14,092 bases of DNA from Halocaridina rubra (GCA_037179515.1 JAXCGZ010021876.1:12501-26592); one strand, 5' to 3'; counted from the stretch's first letter, positions 1 to 8,815 are shown. Made by a program: numbers and translations. Notes: generated by a model not told the origin, from the letters alone.

Positions 1-257
1 CATAACAGAATGCTAATTTCTGTCAACAGCTTCGTAGCACATCTATGAACTTTTTCCAGCTTATTTTTACACTTTTTCCGAGTGCAGATTCCAAAAAGGT
101 GTTGCATATTCAAGCTTTGACCTCAAATAAGTTAGATATATTTCTTTACATTTCTATGTCCGTGTGTCTGAAGGCTACACTTACACATGCTAAGAAAGTA
201 TATGCTGCCATTACTAAACTATCTATATGCATTTCAGGATACAAAACTGCCAGTACA
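1..257 (-). mobile_element. CR1-like LINE fragment (copy E), C-terminal RT region
   Basis: This stretch aligns by eye with about 10560-10803 of copy C1. Both strands of evidence agree: shared DNA blocks such as 'ctgaaggcta' and a shared minus-strand peptide (E reads PEMHIDSLVMAAYTFL, C1 reads PEIHINDIVRAAYAFL). The region corresponds to the part just downstream of the reverse transcriptase palm. The copy is strongly decayed: an in-frame stop replaces the codon after the EM of the HTDIEM block, and the frame drifts afterwards. It runs off the left edge of the window, so its true 3' end is not visible. It is much more diverged than C1 and C2, so it is probably an old insertion. No function is expected. 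Confidence 0.85.
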
Positions 258-655
258 TTACAAGAGATGGATGGATGTGTACGCATCAAGGTCTCAATAA
301 TTTTGATTCTACTAGGGGAGTGCCCACAACAACCTGTCATTCCCCTCATACCATTATTCCCCTCTTCTAAGCTCTCCCCCCCCCAGAAAGTTAACATTTC
401 TGATTTATCAAGTGTAAAAGTTGATATTATTTTCCAAAGTATTCATTTCATCACTTCATACAATTTTCCAATATTTACATCATGACATCAGAAGAGAATA
501 GGAGAGAATTGGAAAATACACCTTAGCTAAAAAAAAAAAGTCAGTTATTTCTCTCATAGGCAGTGGAACTCTTTCCAAAATAGGGGGAAAACGTATCATT
601 AAGAGTTAGGTAAAGAAATTAAATTTCAAATATAATTACTTTGAGCTCAAGTGAA
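258..655. other. Unassigned AT-rich spacer
   Basis: I recognise no gene here. It contains a run of nine C residues near 377-386, a poly(A) run near 529-539 and otherwise unremarkable AT-rich sequence. It lies between the CR1-like scrap and the first plausible coding base of element A. Part of it could be the 5' untranslated region of element A, but no intact second copy of that region exists in the window to test this. Confidence 0.5.
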
Positions 656-1620
656 ATGAAAAATTTTGTAAATGGAGAACTTGATAGACTTTTCCAAGCC
701 CAAACATCGAGTGAAAAAAAACCCGGATTTGAAATAAACACGACTCAGCAGACCTACATCGAATGACTAAAAGTCTTGCAGAAAAGGCGACAACTCTGGA
801 AGTAACTGTTAAATATGTGAAAGTCTTGCAACAACAGGTGAAAATGCTGGAAGCAGACATTGCCCTACTTAAAAGGGATAACTCTAGGTTGGTGCAGTTA
901 ATAGAAACATCTTCACCTCTGAATTCAGTGCTTCAAGCTAACAACAATAACGTATTTTCTATCAACACTCTTCCTGCTTCACCCACTAGATTTTCTGTCT
1001 CTACTCATAATTCCTTCAGTGCTAGAAAAACGAGTGCGACAGTGCTAGGGAAAATGGAGAAGATCCAGATAAAAGAGATAATCAGCATGACAAGCTGATC
1101 ACAGGTGCAAGTAATAGTGCTTGTGAGAATGAAAAAAGTTTCGGATAAAAGTGATAATCAACAAGACACCTTAAATACACCATCCAGCATGCATAAGCAA
1201 CCCAGTCATATGTTGCAAAATAACAAGGAATAAACAAGAAAAACCTTTACCACCACTCCTAGTACAACAGCAACAGTCAATAATCCAAATTGTCCCTCAA
1301 ACTCCTCCCCCCAATATTTACCATTACATAATGTAATTGCAAGGGACACATATCAACTATATATTCGCATACCTGGCAACCCCTCTGTTAGAGAGATATG
1401 TTAATGTACTAACAAAACGAGATATTCCCTATGAAGAAATCCAGATCAAAAAGCTTTCTTCCAACCTAAAATGAAGCTCCTTTGCAGTAATGGTACCAAG
1501 AGGATTTGAGGATGTGATAAACACCCAGAACCAATAGACCACAGACACGCTAGTCCAGCCATATTGAGGGGGTAAACAATAGAAATAACCTTGGTTATCC
1601 ACAAAATATCCCAAACAACG
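656..1620 (+). pseudogene. ORF1-like remnant of element A (coiled coil plus C-terminal conserved block)
   Basis: A frame opens at 656 (MKNFVNGELDRLFQAQ) and breaks near 757. It continues in another frame from 763 to 1098, with heptad-like hydrophobic spacing (VKVLQQQVKMLEADIALL at about residues 19-36) that predicts a coiled coil, followed by an Asn/Ser-rich linker. A third frame from about 1382 reads RYVNVLTKRDIPYEEIQIKK, then SFAVMVPRGFEDVINTQ and a TDTLVQPY block. That layout resembles ORF1 proteins of CR1/Jockey-type LINEs, which have a multimerising coiled coil followed by a basic, RNA-binding-related domain. The family role, RNA binding and assembly of the retrotransposition particle, is known; the assignment is inference. 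I see no complete zinc knuckle or PHD finger. At least two frameshifts and several stops make it non-functional. Confidence 0.6.
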
Positions 1621-1670
1621 GCCATATTGGGAAAAACAGCGAAGAGTTTATAGAAAAATGCCCTCTCAGC

Positions 1671-2607
1671 ATGAATATGGAAGGAGATACAAACTTCTCT
1701 TTCTGGCCTTCACACACAAGAGACTTCACTTGGAAAACTTCCCTTATAACCCTAGACTCTATCTTGGCACATCCTCACGACAAAGGTATCCATTCAACAC
1801 TTGATACAGATACCGGGATCCATAAACTAAGTCAAGAACACACCATGACTCTGATTTCCCTGCAATATCGCGAAGACACCATAACAAATGGACAAAATCA
1901 AGAACAGCCTATATCCATGACTACAAATACCTTCCGGGAAAATGCTATTAATGTATCATTGGTGCATGTGAATGCTCAGTCCCTTCTTTTTCATTTTGAA
2001 GAAATAATAATGATAATAAATGACTACAGTGTAGATAGCCTCAGTGTAAATGAAACTTGGATTACAACTGAAAACAAGTTTATGATTATCCCAGAGTTTA
2101 AAATATTTCGTCATGACCTTGGACGTGGAGGCGGAGTTTGTATATATGTTGGGAATTATCAGTGCATCAGAAATAAATACAGGTTTAGAAAATACAGAAG
2201 AGCTCGAAGATATATGGATCACTGTAAAGTATCAAAAGCCTCCGTCTTTCAAAGCTCCTTCCAGTTCATTCAATCATATTCTTGAAATATTCAGGAAAAT
2301 CTGTGCTCACTGCACATCCATATATACACTTGGTGACTTTAATGATGACTTGCACTCAGAAGATAACAAAATGAAGAGGGTGATCAACAATGTGAAGTTA
2401 ACACAAACACTGACAAAACCGACCCCTAATTCTAGGACGCTAATAGATCTGATAATTAAAAATAAAGTGGAAAGTATACCTTATTGGGGCGTAGTTCCCT
2501 GCCAAATTCCAGATCTTAAGCTCAATATTGTCATGCTAAACATAAACAAGCCCAAAAAGAAGCCTCTTTTCAAGGAATTCCGATGCCTTAAAAATTACTC
2601 TCCCTGA
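1671..2607 (+). pseudogene. ORF2 N-terminal endonuclease (exonuclease-endonuclease-phosphatase fold) of element A
   Basis: The first frame (from 1671) contains HVNAQSLLFHFEEI at about 1965-2006, then SVNETWI with the catalytic-type Glu at 2052-2054, then GRGGGVCIYV at 2121-2150. The frame then shifts near 2155-2165 and the domain continues as LEDIWITVKY, GDFNDDL (2332-2352) and TLIDLIIKNK (2437-2466). These blocks, in this order, are the usual landmarks of APE-type LINE endonucleases, which nick the target DNA to prime reverse transcription. The expected terminal Ser-Asp-His motif reads PDL at 2509-2517, so the catalytic His is gone. With the frameshift, this makes the enzyme dead. The start at 1671 is simply the first ATG of the open frame; the N-terminal 90 or so residues have no recognisable match. 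Confidence 0.85.
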
Positions 2608-4480
2608 TATCTTTTGTGTAGCATTAATCAACAACAGTCATTTCCTAAACACAGATAACGTTGATATAAAGTTGAAATTCTAACAATAGTCTTTAATGAA
2701 TGCCTATATAATTGCACACCCATTGTAACAAGAAAAATAACCCACACCTCAGCCCCTTGGATAACTAATTACATTAAAGAAGCAATGCATATCAGAAATC
2801 AAATACAACAAGAGCTAACAATGAACAAATATGATACAGCTCTCATGACCGTTATAAAGCAGAAAAGAAACGTGAGAGATCCCTCATTGATATAAGTAAA
2901 ATAGTTTCTAAAAAAAACAACAACAATGTAATGACTCTAAACATGATACAGCAGCAACATGGAAAGTGATAAGAAGTATGATACCCAATGGAAACTCTAC
3001 CTCAGACTGCCATGAAAATATTACTGAGTTAAAAGACAAAGCGGAAAACTATAATAACTACTTTGCCAATGTTGGCAAAGATACATATGAGAAAACACAT
3101 TAAAACATCAACCCAGTGAACATATGTAATTACTCAAATCATTATTCTCTCCTTGTAAATATCGAAGTTTACTTCAATATTCATACCATAAAAAAACCTA
3201 GGTAACTCTGGTTCTTATGGTTCAGATGATATACCATTTCGATTCATCTATGATGCTCGATCAGTGATTGCATCTTATATCACAATAATTGTAAACACTT
3301 CCATTGTTACTAGAAGGTTTCCCGATTCTTGGAAAAAAATCACATGCAATTCCTCTACATAAAAAGGGGGATAGAAAGATGTGACAAACTATTGTATCAT
3401 TACCCTGATACCCATTTTCCCTATAATATTAGAAAGAATTGTCGCTAACCAGCTAATGTCATTTCTAGAGACAGACTATTACCTGAAGACCAGCATGGTT
3501 TCACACCAAAACTATCTTCGGAAACTGCACTGTTCAAAGTTACTAATAATATTTACAATAATATAGATAACAAAAATCTCTCTGCTTGAATTATTAGATT
3601 TATCAAAAGCCTCTGACAGTGTAAACCATGAAATTCTTATGAATAAATATACTAACCTAAATATTGACCCGACCTAGTTTATTGTATCTATCTAATCGCA
3701 GATAGTCAATCCGTATACAGTACTCCAAAAGGCGTATCATTTGGTGTTCCCCAGGGATTAACCCTTGGTCCAAACCTCTTTTCCATTCATGTAAACGATC
3801 CAATTTCATACCTGACTGCTTTGTTGTACAGTATGCACAAGACACTCAGCTACTCCTTGGTGGTGATATAAATAGTCTCCAAGAGTTAACTTTAAGAGCA
3901 GAACATACTCAAATATTAAAACCTATTCTCAAGAAATCGGACAGTTAATTAACGAAATAGAAGCACAGGGCATGTTTATTGGTTCAAGGTACTACATACC
4001 ACGAATTCCACAAAACACAACAATTTATTTTTGTGGCAGTATCATCACACCTAGCAAAACTGTAAAAAATCTAGGAATTCACTTGGATAATTACATGCTG
4101 TTTGATTCCCAAATAAATGAAGTCTGCAAAAATGTAACAGAAAATCTAATGTAGCTACTAATCACGTATAAAAGACAATTTTGATACTACTACTCGAATA
4201 ATGGTTGTTCAATCCCTAACCCTCAGTCATATTACTTATTACACAACCGTGTGGGGAGTTACCAGTAAGACTCAGACAAATTAGAATACAGATTTTATAA
4301 ATTATGCAGTTTGAGTACCCTCAGAGGAATAAGAATATATGACATCATACTGGCTCTCAAAAAACTTGAATGGCTGCTGGAAGAAAATAAGATCGCCTAT
4401 GCTATTTACGTTTTTGCATTCAGAATGTTGAACCATCACAATCCCAACTGGCTATTAAAGTTCAAAATAGTCAGGAATAT
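2608..4480 (+). pseudogene. ORF2 reverse transcriptase of element A, interrupted and inactivated
   Basis: After the endonuclease the frame shifts repeatedly. Recognisable pieces are APWITNYIKEAMHIRNQIQQ (about 2755-2814), LHKKGDR near 3354-3374, ILERIVANQLMSFLETDYY (3429-3485), a KASDSVNHEIL-like block near 3607-3640, the FGVPQG region near 3741-3760 and the catalytic box at 3832-3843. That box reads YAQD instead of YADD, so the first of the two paired metal-binding Asp residues is lost. The C-terminal extension follows (FIGSRYYIPRIPQNTTIYF from 3975). An in-frame stop appears after TENLM at about 4152. The protein is cut at 4480 by insertion of element B; its last part is at 6096-6275. Confidence 0.85.
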
Positions 4481-4763
4481 AAACAAACAAACAAACATTT
4501 ATTTCCATTTTGTACAATGGTTATTCAACATTAATAGTAACTTATAAGTAGATATGTAATTAAACTAATAAATAAGAGGGTTAGACATATAGTTAAATTA
4601 AATGTAGCTTTCATAGAAAATAATAATGCTGTAATAAAAATGTTAACAATAATGTTAATAATAAAGTAGTAAGTATGCCACTAGATACAGGATCGTTATT
4701 ATCGGCATCATTTCCATATTTGTTTCCTTACAATGAGAATAAATAGTTCTTAATGAGCAGCAA
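4481..4763 (-). other. 3' UTR and tail of element B
   Basis: This non-coding stretch follows the stop codon of B. It is very AT-rich and shares the block GATGATGCC(G/A)ATAATAA with the 3' UTR of element A near 6407-6425, supporting common descent. It ends with AATAAA (minus strand, 4498-4503), then T, then about four GTTT units (plus strand (AAAC)4 at 4481-4496). There is no poly(A) tail. A short tandem tail of this kind is typical of several CR1/L2/Jockey-group LINEs. Confidence 0.75.
4498..4503 (-). promoter_or_regulatory. AATAAA-like polyadenylation signal at the end of element B
   Basis: Minus strand reads AATAAA one base before the tandem GTTT tail. Position at the very 3' end of the element suits a polyadenylation signal, but with an AT-rich background a chance match is possible. 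Confidence 0.4.
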
Positions 4764-6095
4764 CTATTTGTCCAAAAGAAAACTATATAGTTTGCCTTTG
4801 AAAGCTGTGAAGGAGGATGCATTTTTAAGATGCTCTGGAATATTATTCCAGAGTGTTGGCCCTTTGATAGTGATCATCTTTGAACCTGCTTCTGTGTTTG
4901 TTCTGTGAATAAAGAGCTCACTGCTCTGTCTTGTGTTGGTTCCCCTTATATCCCTGACTGTTTTTAAATCAAATAGCCAGCTAGGATAATGATGGTCCAA
5001 AATTTTGAATACAAAAACATAAATAGCATAAGCAACCTTATTTTCTGCCCGCAGCCACCCAAGTTTATTGAGAGCTGGTGTGATGTGGTCATATTTTCTT
5101 ATTCCTCCCAGGGCAACTCGAGCTGCAAAATTAATAAGCTTCTGTATTCTGTTTATCGGAGTCTTAGTGGTAGCTCCCCAAACAGTTGTGCAGTAATTAA
5201 TGTGACTTAGGGCTAGAGATTCAACAACAGTTATTCGAGTGGTAGTCTCAAAATTGTCTTTTATACGTGATAAGTACATTAATGTCCCTGTAACCTTTTT
5301 GCATACTTTATCTATGTGGGAATCAAACAACATGTGGTTATCAAAGTGAATTCCTAGGTTTTTGACTGTTGCTAGGTGTGATAATATTGTCGCAAAAATT
5401 AATTGTTGTGTTTTCTGGAATTTGTGCTATGTGGAACCTTGAACCAATAAATTAGCACTGTGTTTTACTTTCGTTAATTAACAGCCCAATTTCTTGGAAA
5501 TAGGTTTTAATTTTTGACAGAGTGTTTTCTGCTCTTAAAGTTAGCTCTGGGAGATTATTAATATCACCACTAAGGAGTAGTTGAGTGTCATCTGCATATT
5601 GTACGACTAGACAGTCAGAAATGAAAGAAGATAGATCATTTACGTAAATGGAGAAGAGGATAGGACCAAGTACTGATCCCTGTGGAACACCAAATGATAA
5701 ATTTTTTGGCACAGAGATAATGTTGTTAAGACGTATGGACTGTTTACGATTAGATAGATACTCGCTAAACCAGCTTGAATCAATATTTAAGTTAATACAT
5801 CTACTTAAAAGAATTTCATGGTTTACACTGTCGAAGGCTTTTGATAAGTCTAATAATATAAGCAAAAATATTTTTTTCATATCTATATTATTATATATAC
5901 TATTCGTAACTTTAAGCAGTGCAGTTTCCGTCGAGAGTTTTGGTCTGAAACCATGTTGGTTAATCGTTAGTAGTCTATTTGATTCTAAATATGACATAAG
6001 TTGGCATGCAACAATTTTTTCTAATATTTTAGAGAAAATGGGTAGCAGGGAAATGGGACGATAGTTTGTCACATCTTCTCTGTCCCCCTTTTTAT
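4764..6095 (-). pseudogene. Reverse transcriptase (C-terminal two-thirds of ORF2) of element B
   Basis: Read on the minus strand, the first frame (about 6095 down to 5452) contains KKGDREDVTNYRPISLLPIF, LLDLSKAFDSVNHEIL with the first catalytic Asp, SFGVPQGSVLGPILFSIYVN and the active-site box YADDTQ at 5587-5598. All three catalytic Asp residues are present. A stop follows NESKTQC at about 5449-5451, where copy A has ATG (Met). The frame then continues with FIGSRFHIAQIPENTTINF and loses one base near 5370-5380. It resumes as VKNLGIHFDNHMLFDSHIDK and runs to the natural end SFTAFKGKLYSFLLDK at 4764. The N-terminal endonuclease is absent. YADD and the YRPISLL/LSKAFD style place it in the CR1/L2/Daphne/Jockey neighbourhood; the exact clade needs a tree. 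Confidence 0.9.
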
Positions 6096-6440
6096 GCACA
6101 AGACAAGACAAGACAAATAATGAACTCTTTATTAAGAGAACAAACAGATGCAGGTTTAAAGATAATTAATATCATATGGCCAATACTCTGGAATAAAATT
6201 CCAGAACATCTTCAGAATTCATCCTCCTTCACAGCCTTAAAGGGCAAACTACATAGTTTCCCCTTGGACACGTAGAGTTACTGCTCACACAATAATCATT
6301 AATGTAATTTTCCTTAATACTAGCTATTCTATTTGTAAACTGATATAACCTTCTTTTATCTTTAAGTTAAGCTTTAACTATCATCATTATAAGGCGCACA
6401 AAATTGATGATGATGCCAATAATAAGGATTACTTTTAATT
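6096..6440 (+). mobile_element. Element A, 3' part resumed after the nested insertion
   Basis: The plus strand at about 6116-6275 reads MNSLLREQTDAGLKIINII, then ILWNKIPEHLQNSSSFTALK and ends with HSFPLDT and a stop at 6273-6275. This is the counterpart of the last residues of element B (WNNIPEHLKNASSFTAFKGK on the minus strand at 4764-4870) and is exactly the part missing from A at 4480. The following 3' UTR shares the GATGATGCC-ATAATAA block with B and becomes unalignable by eye after about 6430. A small (ACAAG)-type tandem at 6097-6115 sits at the junction and is absent from B. Confidence 0.85.
6116..6275 (+). pseudogene. C-terminal end of the element A ORF2 protein
   Basis: About 50 residues form the last part of the LINE polyprotein downstream of the reverse transcriptase. 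The block LWNKIPEHLQNSSSFTALKG is a conserved C-terminal signature of this type of LINE protein (W-x-x-I/L-P plus S-F-K in many CR1/Jockey elements). It is separated from its upstream part by the 1.6-kb element B. Any ATG-initiated reading upstream (near 6066) comes from element B sequence on the wrong strand and has no meaning. Confidence 0.85.
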
Positions 6441-6578
6441 AAAACTAGCTGTATGTGACTTGTTCTAATGGTCTTTGATTTTAAGACTGAGTATCGAGTG
6501 TCTTTATTATTACTTTATTATAAATAACATCATTACCTTATATAGCATTATTATTAGATTTAGTATTTCTCTCATTAT

Positions 6579-6580
<2 letters not shown>
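6441..6580. other. AT-rich spacer, possible rest of the element A 3' UTR
   Basis: No gene is visible. The sequence is dominated by TTATTA-type words and merges into the (ATT)n array. It may be the degraded end of the 3' UTR of A, because B also has a 'tactttatta' word at the corresponding distance. Homology cannot be established by eye. Confidence 0.4.

Positions 6581-6651
<71 letters not shown>
6581..6651. repeat. (ATT)n microsatellite 1
   Basis: About 24 uninterrupted ATT units. The open frame of Tyr/Ile runs across this and the next array is an artefact of the repeat. Confidence 0.98.
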
Positions 6652-6652
<1 letters not shown>

Positions 6653-6683
6653 TTACTATTCTTATTCTTATTCTCATTCCTAC

Positions 6684-6737
<54 letters not shown>
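6684..6737. repeat. (ATT)n microsatellite 2
   Basis: About 18 ATT units, separated from the first array by 32 bases of imperfect TTC/TTA-rich sequence. Confidence 0.98.
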
Positions 6738-6740
6738 GAA

Positions 6741-6872
6741 TACGTTCTACTCCATTATCTGTTTATTCACTGTTTATTTGTAATTGAATATACATCTTTT
6801 ATTGAATTTGCTGTTCATATTCTATGCAAGCTTTATCCCTGTTCACTTGTTAGTGTAACTGTTAGATCTTGA
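6741..6872. repeat. ATT-associated repeat unit, copy 1
   Basis: This copy starts right after an (ATT)n array with TACGTTCTACTCCATTAT and continues with TTCACTGTTTATTTGTAATTG. The same block recurs after two other trinucleotide arrays at 7060 and 7345. Similarity with copy 2 seems to extend at lower quality to the CACTTGT and GATCTT words near 6845-6872. No coding potential. It is probably a mobile-element 3' end or a duplicated unit that includes the array. Confidence 0.65.
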
Positions 6873-6975
6873 GGTACTACTATACTAATGTACTAGACTT
6901 AAACATATGTATGCCCAATTACCTCATATCTCTATTTCAGGAATTTTTTTGTGAAAATTAATATTAATTTTCTAC

Positions 6976-6976
<1 letters not shown>

Positions 6977-7047
<71 letters not shown>
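6977..7047. repeat. (ATT)n microsatellite 3
   Basis: About 23 TTA units directly before the second ATT-associated unit. Confidence 0.98.
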
Positions 7048-7059
7048 AAAAAATGTGCT

Positions 7060-7180
7060 TACGTTTTACTCATCTGTTAATTCGTTGTCTACTTATAATT
7101 GTTCGCACACTGTAAATTGTATTAAAGTTAATTCTATAAGTATGCTACATTTCACTTGTAAATGTAAGGATCTTTAACGA
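7060..7180. repeat. ATT-associated repeat unit, copy 2
   Basis: It opens with TACGTTTTACTC, then TTAATTCGTTGTCTACTTATAATTG, matching copy 1 and copy 3 with a small internal gap. Further along, CACTTGTAAATGTA and GATCTTTAAC resemble the distal part of copy 1. It then leads straight into the next trinucleotide array at 7189, giving an array-unit-array-unit arrangement. Confidence 0.65.
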
Positions 7181-7188
7181 TGAACTGA

Positions 7189-7341
<153 letters not shown>

Positions 7342-7344
7342 CAT

Positions 7345-7393
7345 GCGTTTTACTCAATTATTTGATAATTCATTGTTTATTGGTAATTGTATT
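7345..7393. repeat. ATT-associated repeat unit, copy 3 (truncated)
   Basis: It reads GCGTTTTACTCAATTATTTG, then ATAATTCATTGTTTATTGG, matching the start of copies 1 and 2 after an ATG array. Similarity fades at about 7393, shortly before the RTE-like LINE begins near 7425. The LINE insertion may therefore have landed in or cut this unit. Confidence 0.65.
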
Positions 7394-7424
7394 TATATCT
7401 GTGCAAAGTTCTTAGAGAATAGTA

Positions 7425-7875
7425 GGGGACACTTTTTGGGCCTTTATGGATTTAGAGGAATCGTATGAGAGGGTTGATAGAGAAGGGTTGTGAAGAGTGT
7501 TGCGACTGAATGGTATAAGTGAAAGATTGCTGAATGAGGTGAAGAATTTTTACATGAACAGTAGAGCATGTGTGAGAGTCGGAAATGGTATAAATGACAG
7601 CTTTGAGGTTAATGTTGGGTTACGTCAAGGTTGTGTAATGTCACCGTGGTTGTTTAATGTGTATATGGATGGAGGGCTAAGGGAAGTAAATGAAAGAGTA
7701 TTAGAAAAAAAATTTAATTAGTGAGTGAGTATGAAAGGTTGTGGCAATTGAATCAATTGCTATTCGCTGATGACACAGCACTGGTGCCTGATACTGAAAA
7801 TGAATTGCATCGTTTGGTGACTAGAGTTTGTTAAAGTGTGTGAAAGAAAGAAGTTGCGAGTGAATATTGGTAAAA
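7425..7875 (+). mobile_element. RTE-like LINE, left part: reverse transcriptase palm
   Basis: The plus strand encodes FWAFMDLEESYERVDREGL (first catalytic Asp in MDLE), a TGA in place of Trp at 7491-7493, then RACVRVGNGIND, GLRQGCVMSPWLFNVYMDGG (about 7617-7676) and the active site LLFADDTALV with FADD at 7763-7774. Two frameshifts are needed to join these, one near 7710-7730 and one near 7820-7830. The GLRQGC-MSPWLFN style differs from the GVPQGS style of the other LINEs in this window, so this is a separate lineage. RTE-like is my best guess; L2/CR1-type relatives cannot be excluded. The 5' end, with the endonuclease, is missing by truncation. Confidence 0.85.
7428..7875 (+). pseudogene. 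Broken reverse transcriptase of the RTE-like LINE, N-terminal part
   Basis: This copies RNA into DNA at a nicked target in intact relatives. The three catalytic Asp residues seem preserved (MDLE block and FADD), but the frame carries the TGA at 7491 and stops at 7719-7721 before the FADD block is reached. After FADD, the peptide continues as ENELHRLV, then, after a one-base shift, EFVKVCERKKLRVNIGKS up to the insert at 7876. The rest of the protein continues at 8167. Confidence 0.8.
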
Positions 7876-8166
7876 GTTGCGATACTACAGCTGAAGGTTT
7901 TTTGAACTTTATTAGGTCTGTCCAGGACAGTTCGATGTAAAGTCTTCCTTCAGTTGCGGTTCTTTTTCTATGCCTACAGCTACACTGAATATTCTTGGAT
8001 AATCATTATACATCTTTTATTATCCCTTCACATCTGACAAGTCATTACACTCCATCTCTGTTTCTCTTTACTTTTTGTCTTCTTCGCGCCCAGGCCTGAT
8101 GAGGGCTGTTTTATTTTACTATTTTTTTTTTGGCCCGTCCTGGTGTCAAAAAAAAAAAAAAAAAAA
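7876..8166 (+). mobile_element. SINE-like or LINE-3'-end insert, copy 1, with poly(A) tail
   Basis: This segment interrupts the RTE-like LINE between the codons for NIGKS and VIRCSR. It ends in about 20 A residues and has no open frame of interest. Its distal part (about 7941-8147) recurs at 9865-10063, including the words CTTCACATCTGACAAGTCA, GCCCAGGCCTGATGAGGG and a long T run followed by GGCC-GTCCTGGTGTC. The two CCAGG/CCTGG words could pair into a stem. A weak GTTCGATGT at about 7930 resembles a pol III B box, but I find no convincing A box or tRNA-like fold. It could instead be a 5'-truncated LINE 3' end. The A-rich flanks prevent a clear call of a target-site duplication. Confidence 0.7.
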
Positions 8167-8815
8167 GTCATAAGATGCTCGAGGAGTGTCAATGTTGGTA
8201 TATTGCATTTAGGAGTGAATACGGAGTTGCTTGAAGATGTTGAAAGTTTTAAGTATCTGAGGTCGCACATATCAATTAATGGACGAGTGGACGCAGAGGT
8301 AAGTCATAAAGTAAATGAAGAGAGTATATGTCTGAGTGGGTTGAAAAGTGTCATGAGAAATAGGTATTTGGGAAGGAATGCAAAGAGAAGGCCATATAAA
8401 AGGTGTGATTGTGCCTACAGCATTGAATGTAGCAGAGACTTGGAATGCAAGAGAGAATTAAAAAAACAAGCTAAATTTATTGGAGATGAGGTGTTTGAGA
8501 AGCATGATTAGTGTATCTAGAGTAGCTAGAGTGAGAAATGAGGAGATCAGGCAGTAAACGGGAGTTGAAAGAAGGCTGTCGGATAGATTGGATCAGAGAT
8601 TATTGAGTTGGTTTGGACACATGAAAAGGATCAGTGAAGAAAGAATAGCAAAGAGAGTGTGTAGTGCACAAGTGGTCGGAGTTAGGCCAAGAGGAAGACC
8701 TATATTGAGATAGAGGGATGGCGTGAAGAGGGCACTGGTTACACTTGGAAAGTCAGTGGAGCACGGAAGAGAGCATGCAAGAGATAAGAATAAGTAGAGG
8801 AAGACTGTGTATAGG
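8167..8815 (+). pseudogene. Broken C-terminal region of the RTE-like LINE protein
   Basis: This is the thumb and C-terminal domain downstream of the reverse transcriptase active site. The longest open piece runs to 8511 and starts inside the poly(A) of the insert, so its apparent Met start is an artefact. After about 8400 the protein must be read in shifting frames with stops (for example after EEIRQ near 8554 and within PILR near 8712). The signature WFGHMKRI is intact. Together with 7428-7875 it represents about the C-terminal half of an ORF2. Confidence 0.75.

Larger units (their letters stand above)
656..4480 (+). mobile_element. Element A, 5' and central part: near-full-length decayed LINE (CR1/L2/Jockey group)
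   Basis: In order, this holds an ORF1 remnant (656 to about 1620), an apurinic-like endonuclease domain (about 1671-2540) and a reverse transcriptase with its C-terminal extension (about 2700-4480). The reading frame shifts many times, so the protein is only seen as pieces in all three plus frames. From about 3350 the DNA and peptides match element B, which is the same family on the other strand. A stops at 4480 within the C-terminal domain (after the peptide KIVRNI) and resumes at 6096, because B has inserted there. The left boundary is a guess from the first ATG of the ORF1-like frame. A is clearly older than B: it has many more stops and has lost catalytic residues in both enzyme domains. 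Confidence 0.85.
4481..6095 (-). mobile_element. Element B: 5'-truncated LINE nested in element A, opposite strand
   Basis: B encodes the same protein family as A but reads on the minus strand and is far better preserved. Its 5' end (high coordinate) begins inside the HKKGDR block at about 6095, as expected for 5' truncation during target-primed reverse transcription. Its 3' end lies at about 4481-4503, where an AATAAA is followed directly by a short GTTT-type tail. Element A resumes on the right at 6096 and on the left ends at 4480. The matching part of B shows that about 11 bases of A are missing between these flanks, and no obvious target-site duplication is present. One in-frame stop and one single-base frameshift are visible in its coding part. 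Confidence 0.88.

Noticed and set aside
45..485. 146-residue plus-strand open frame
   Set aside because: Antisense shadow of the CR1-like fragment at 1-257; the remainder has no recognisable domain.
5648..6064. 138-residue plus-strand open frame
   Set aside because: Antisense shadow of the element B reverse transcriptase.
6475..6783. Tyr/Ile-rich open frame
   Set aside because: It reads through two (ATT)n arrays; the flanking residues match nothing.
7920..7945. tRNA gene or clear pol III promoter in the short insert
   Set aside because: Only a weak B-box-like GTTCGATGT is present; no A box and no cloverleaf could be drawn.
8028..8270. Minus-strand open frame with a Phe run
   Set aside because: The Phe run is the poly(A) tail of the insert read in reverse, and the frame crosses an insertion junction.
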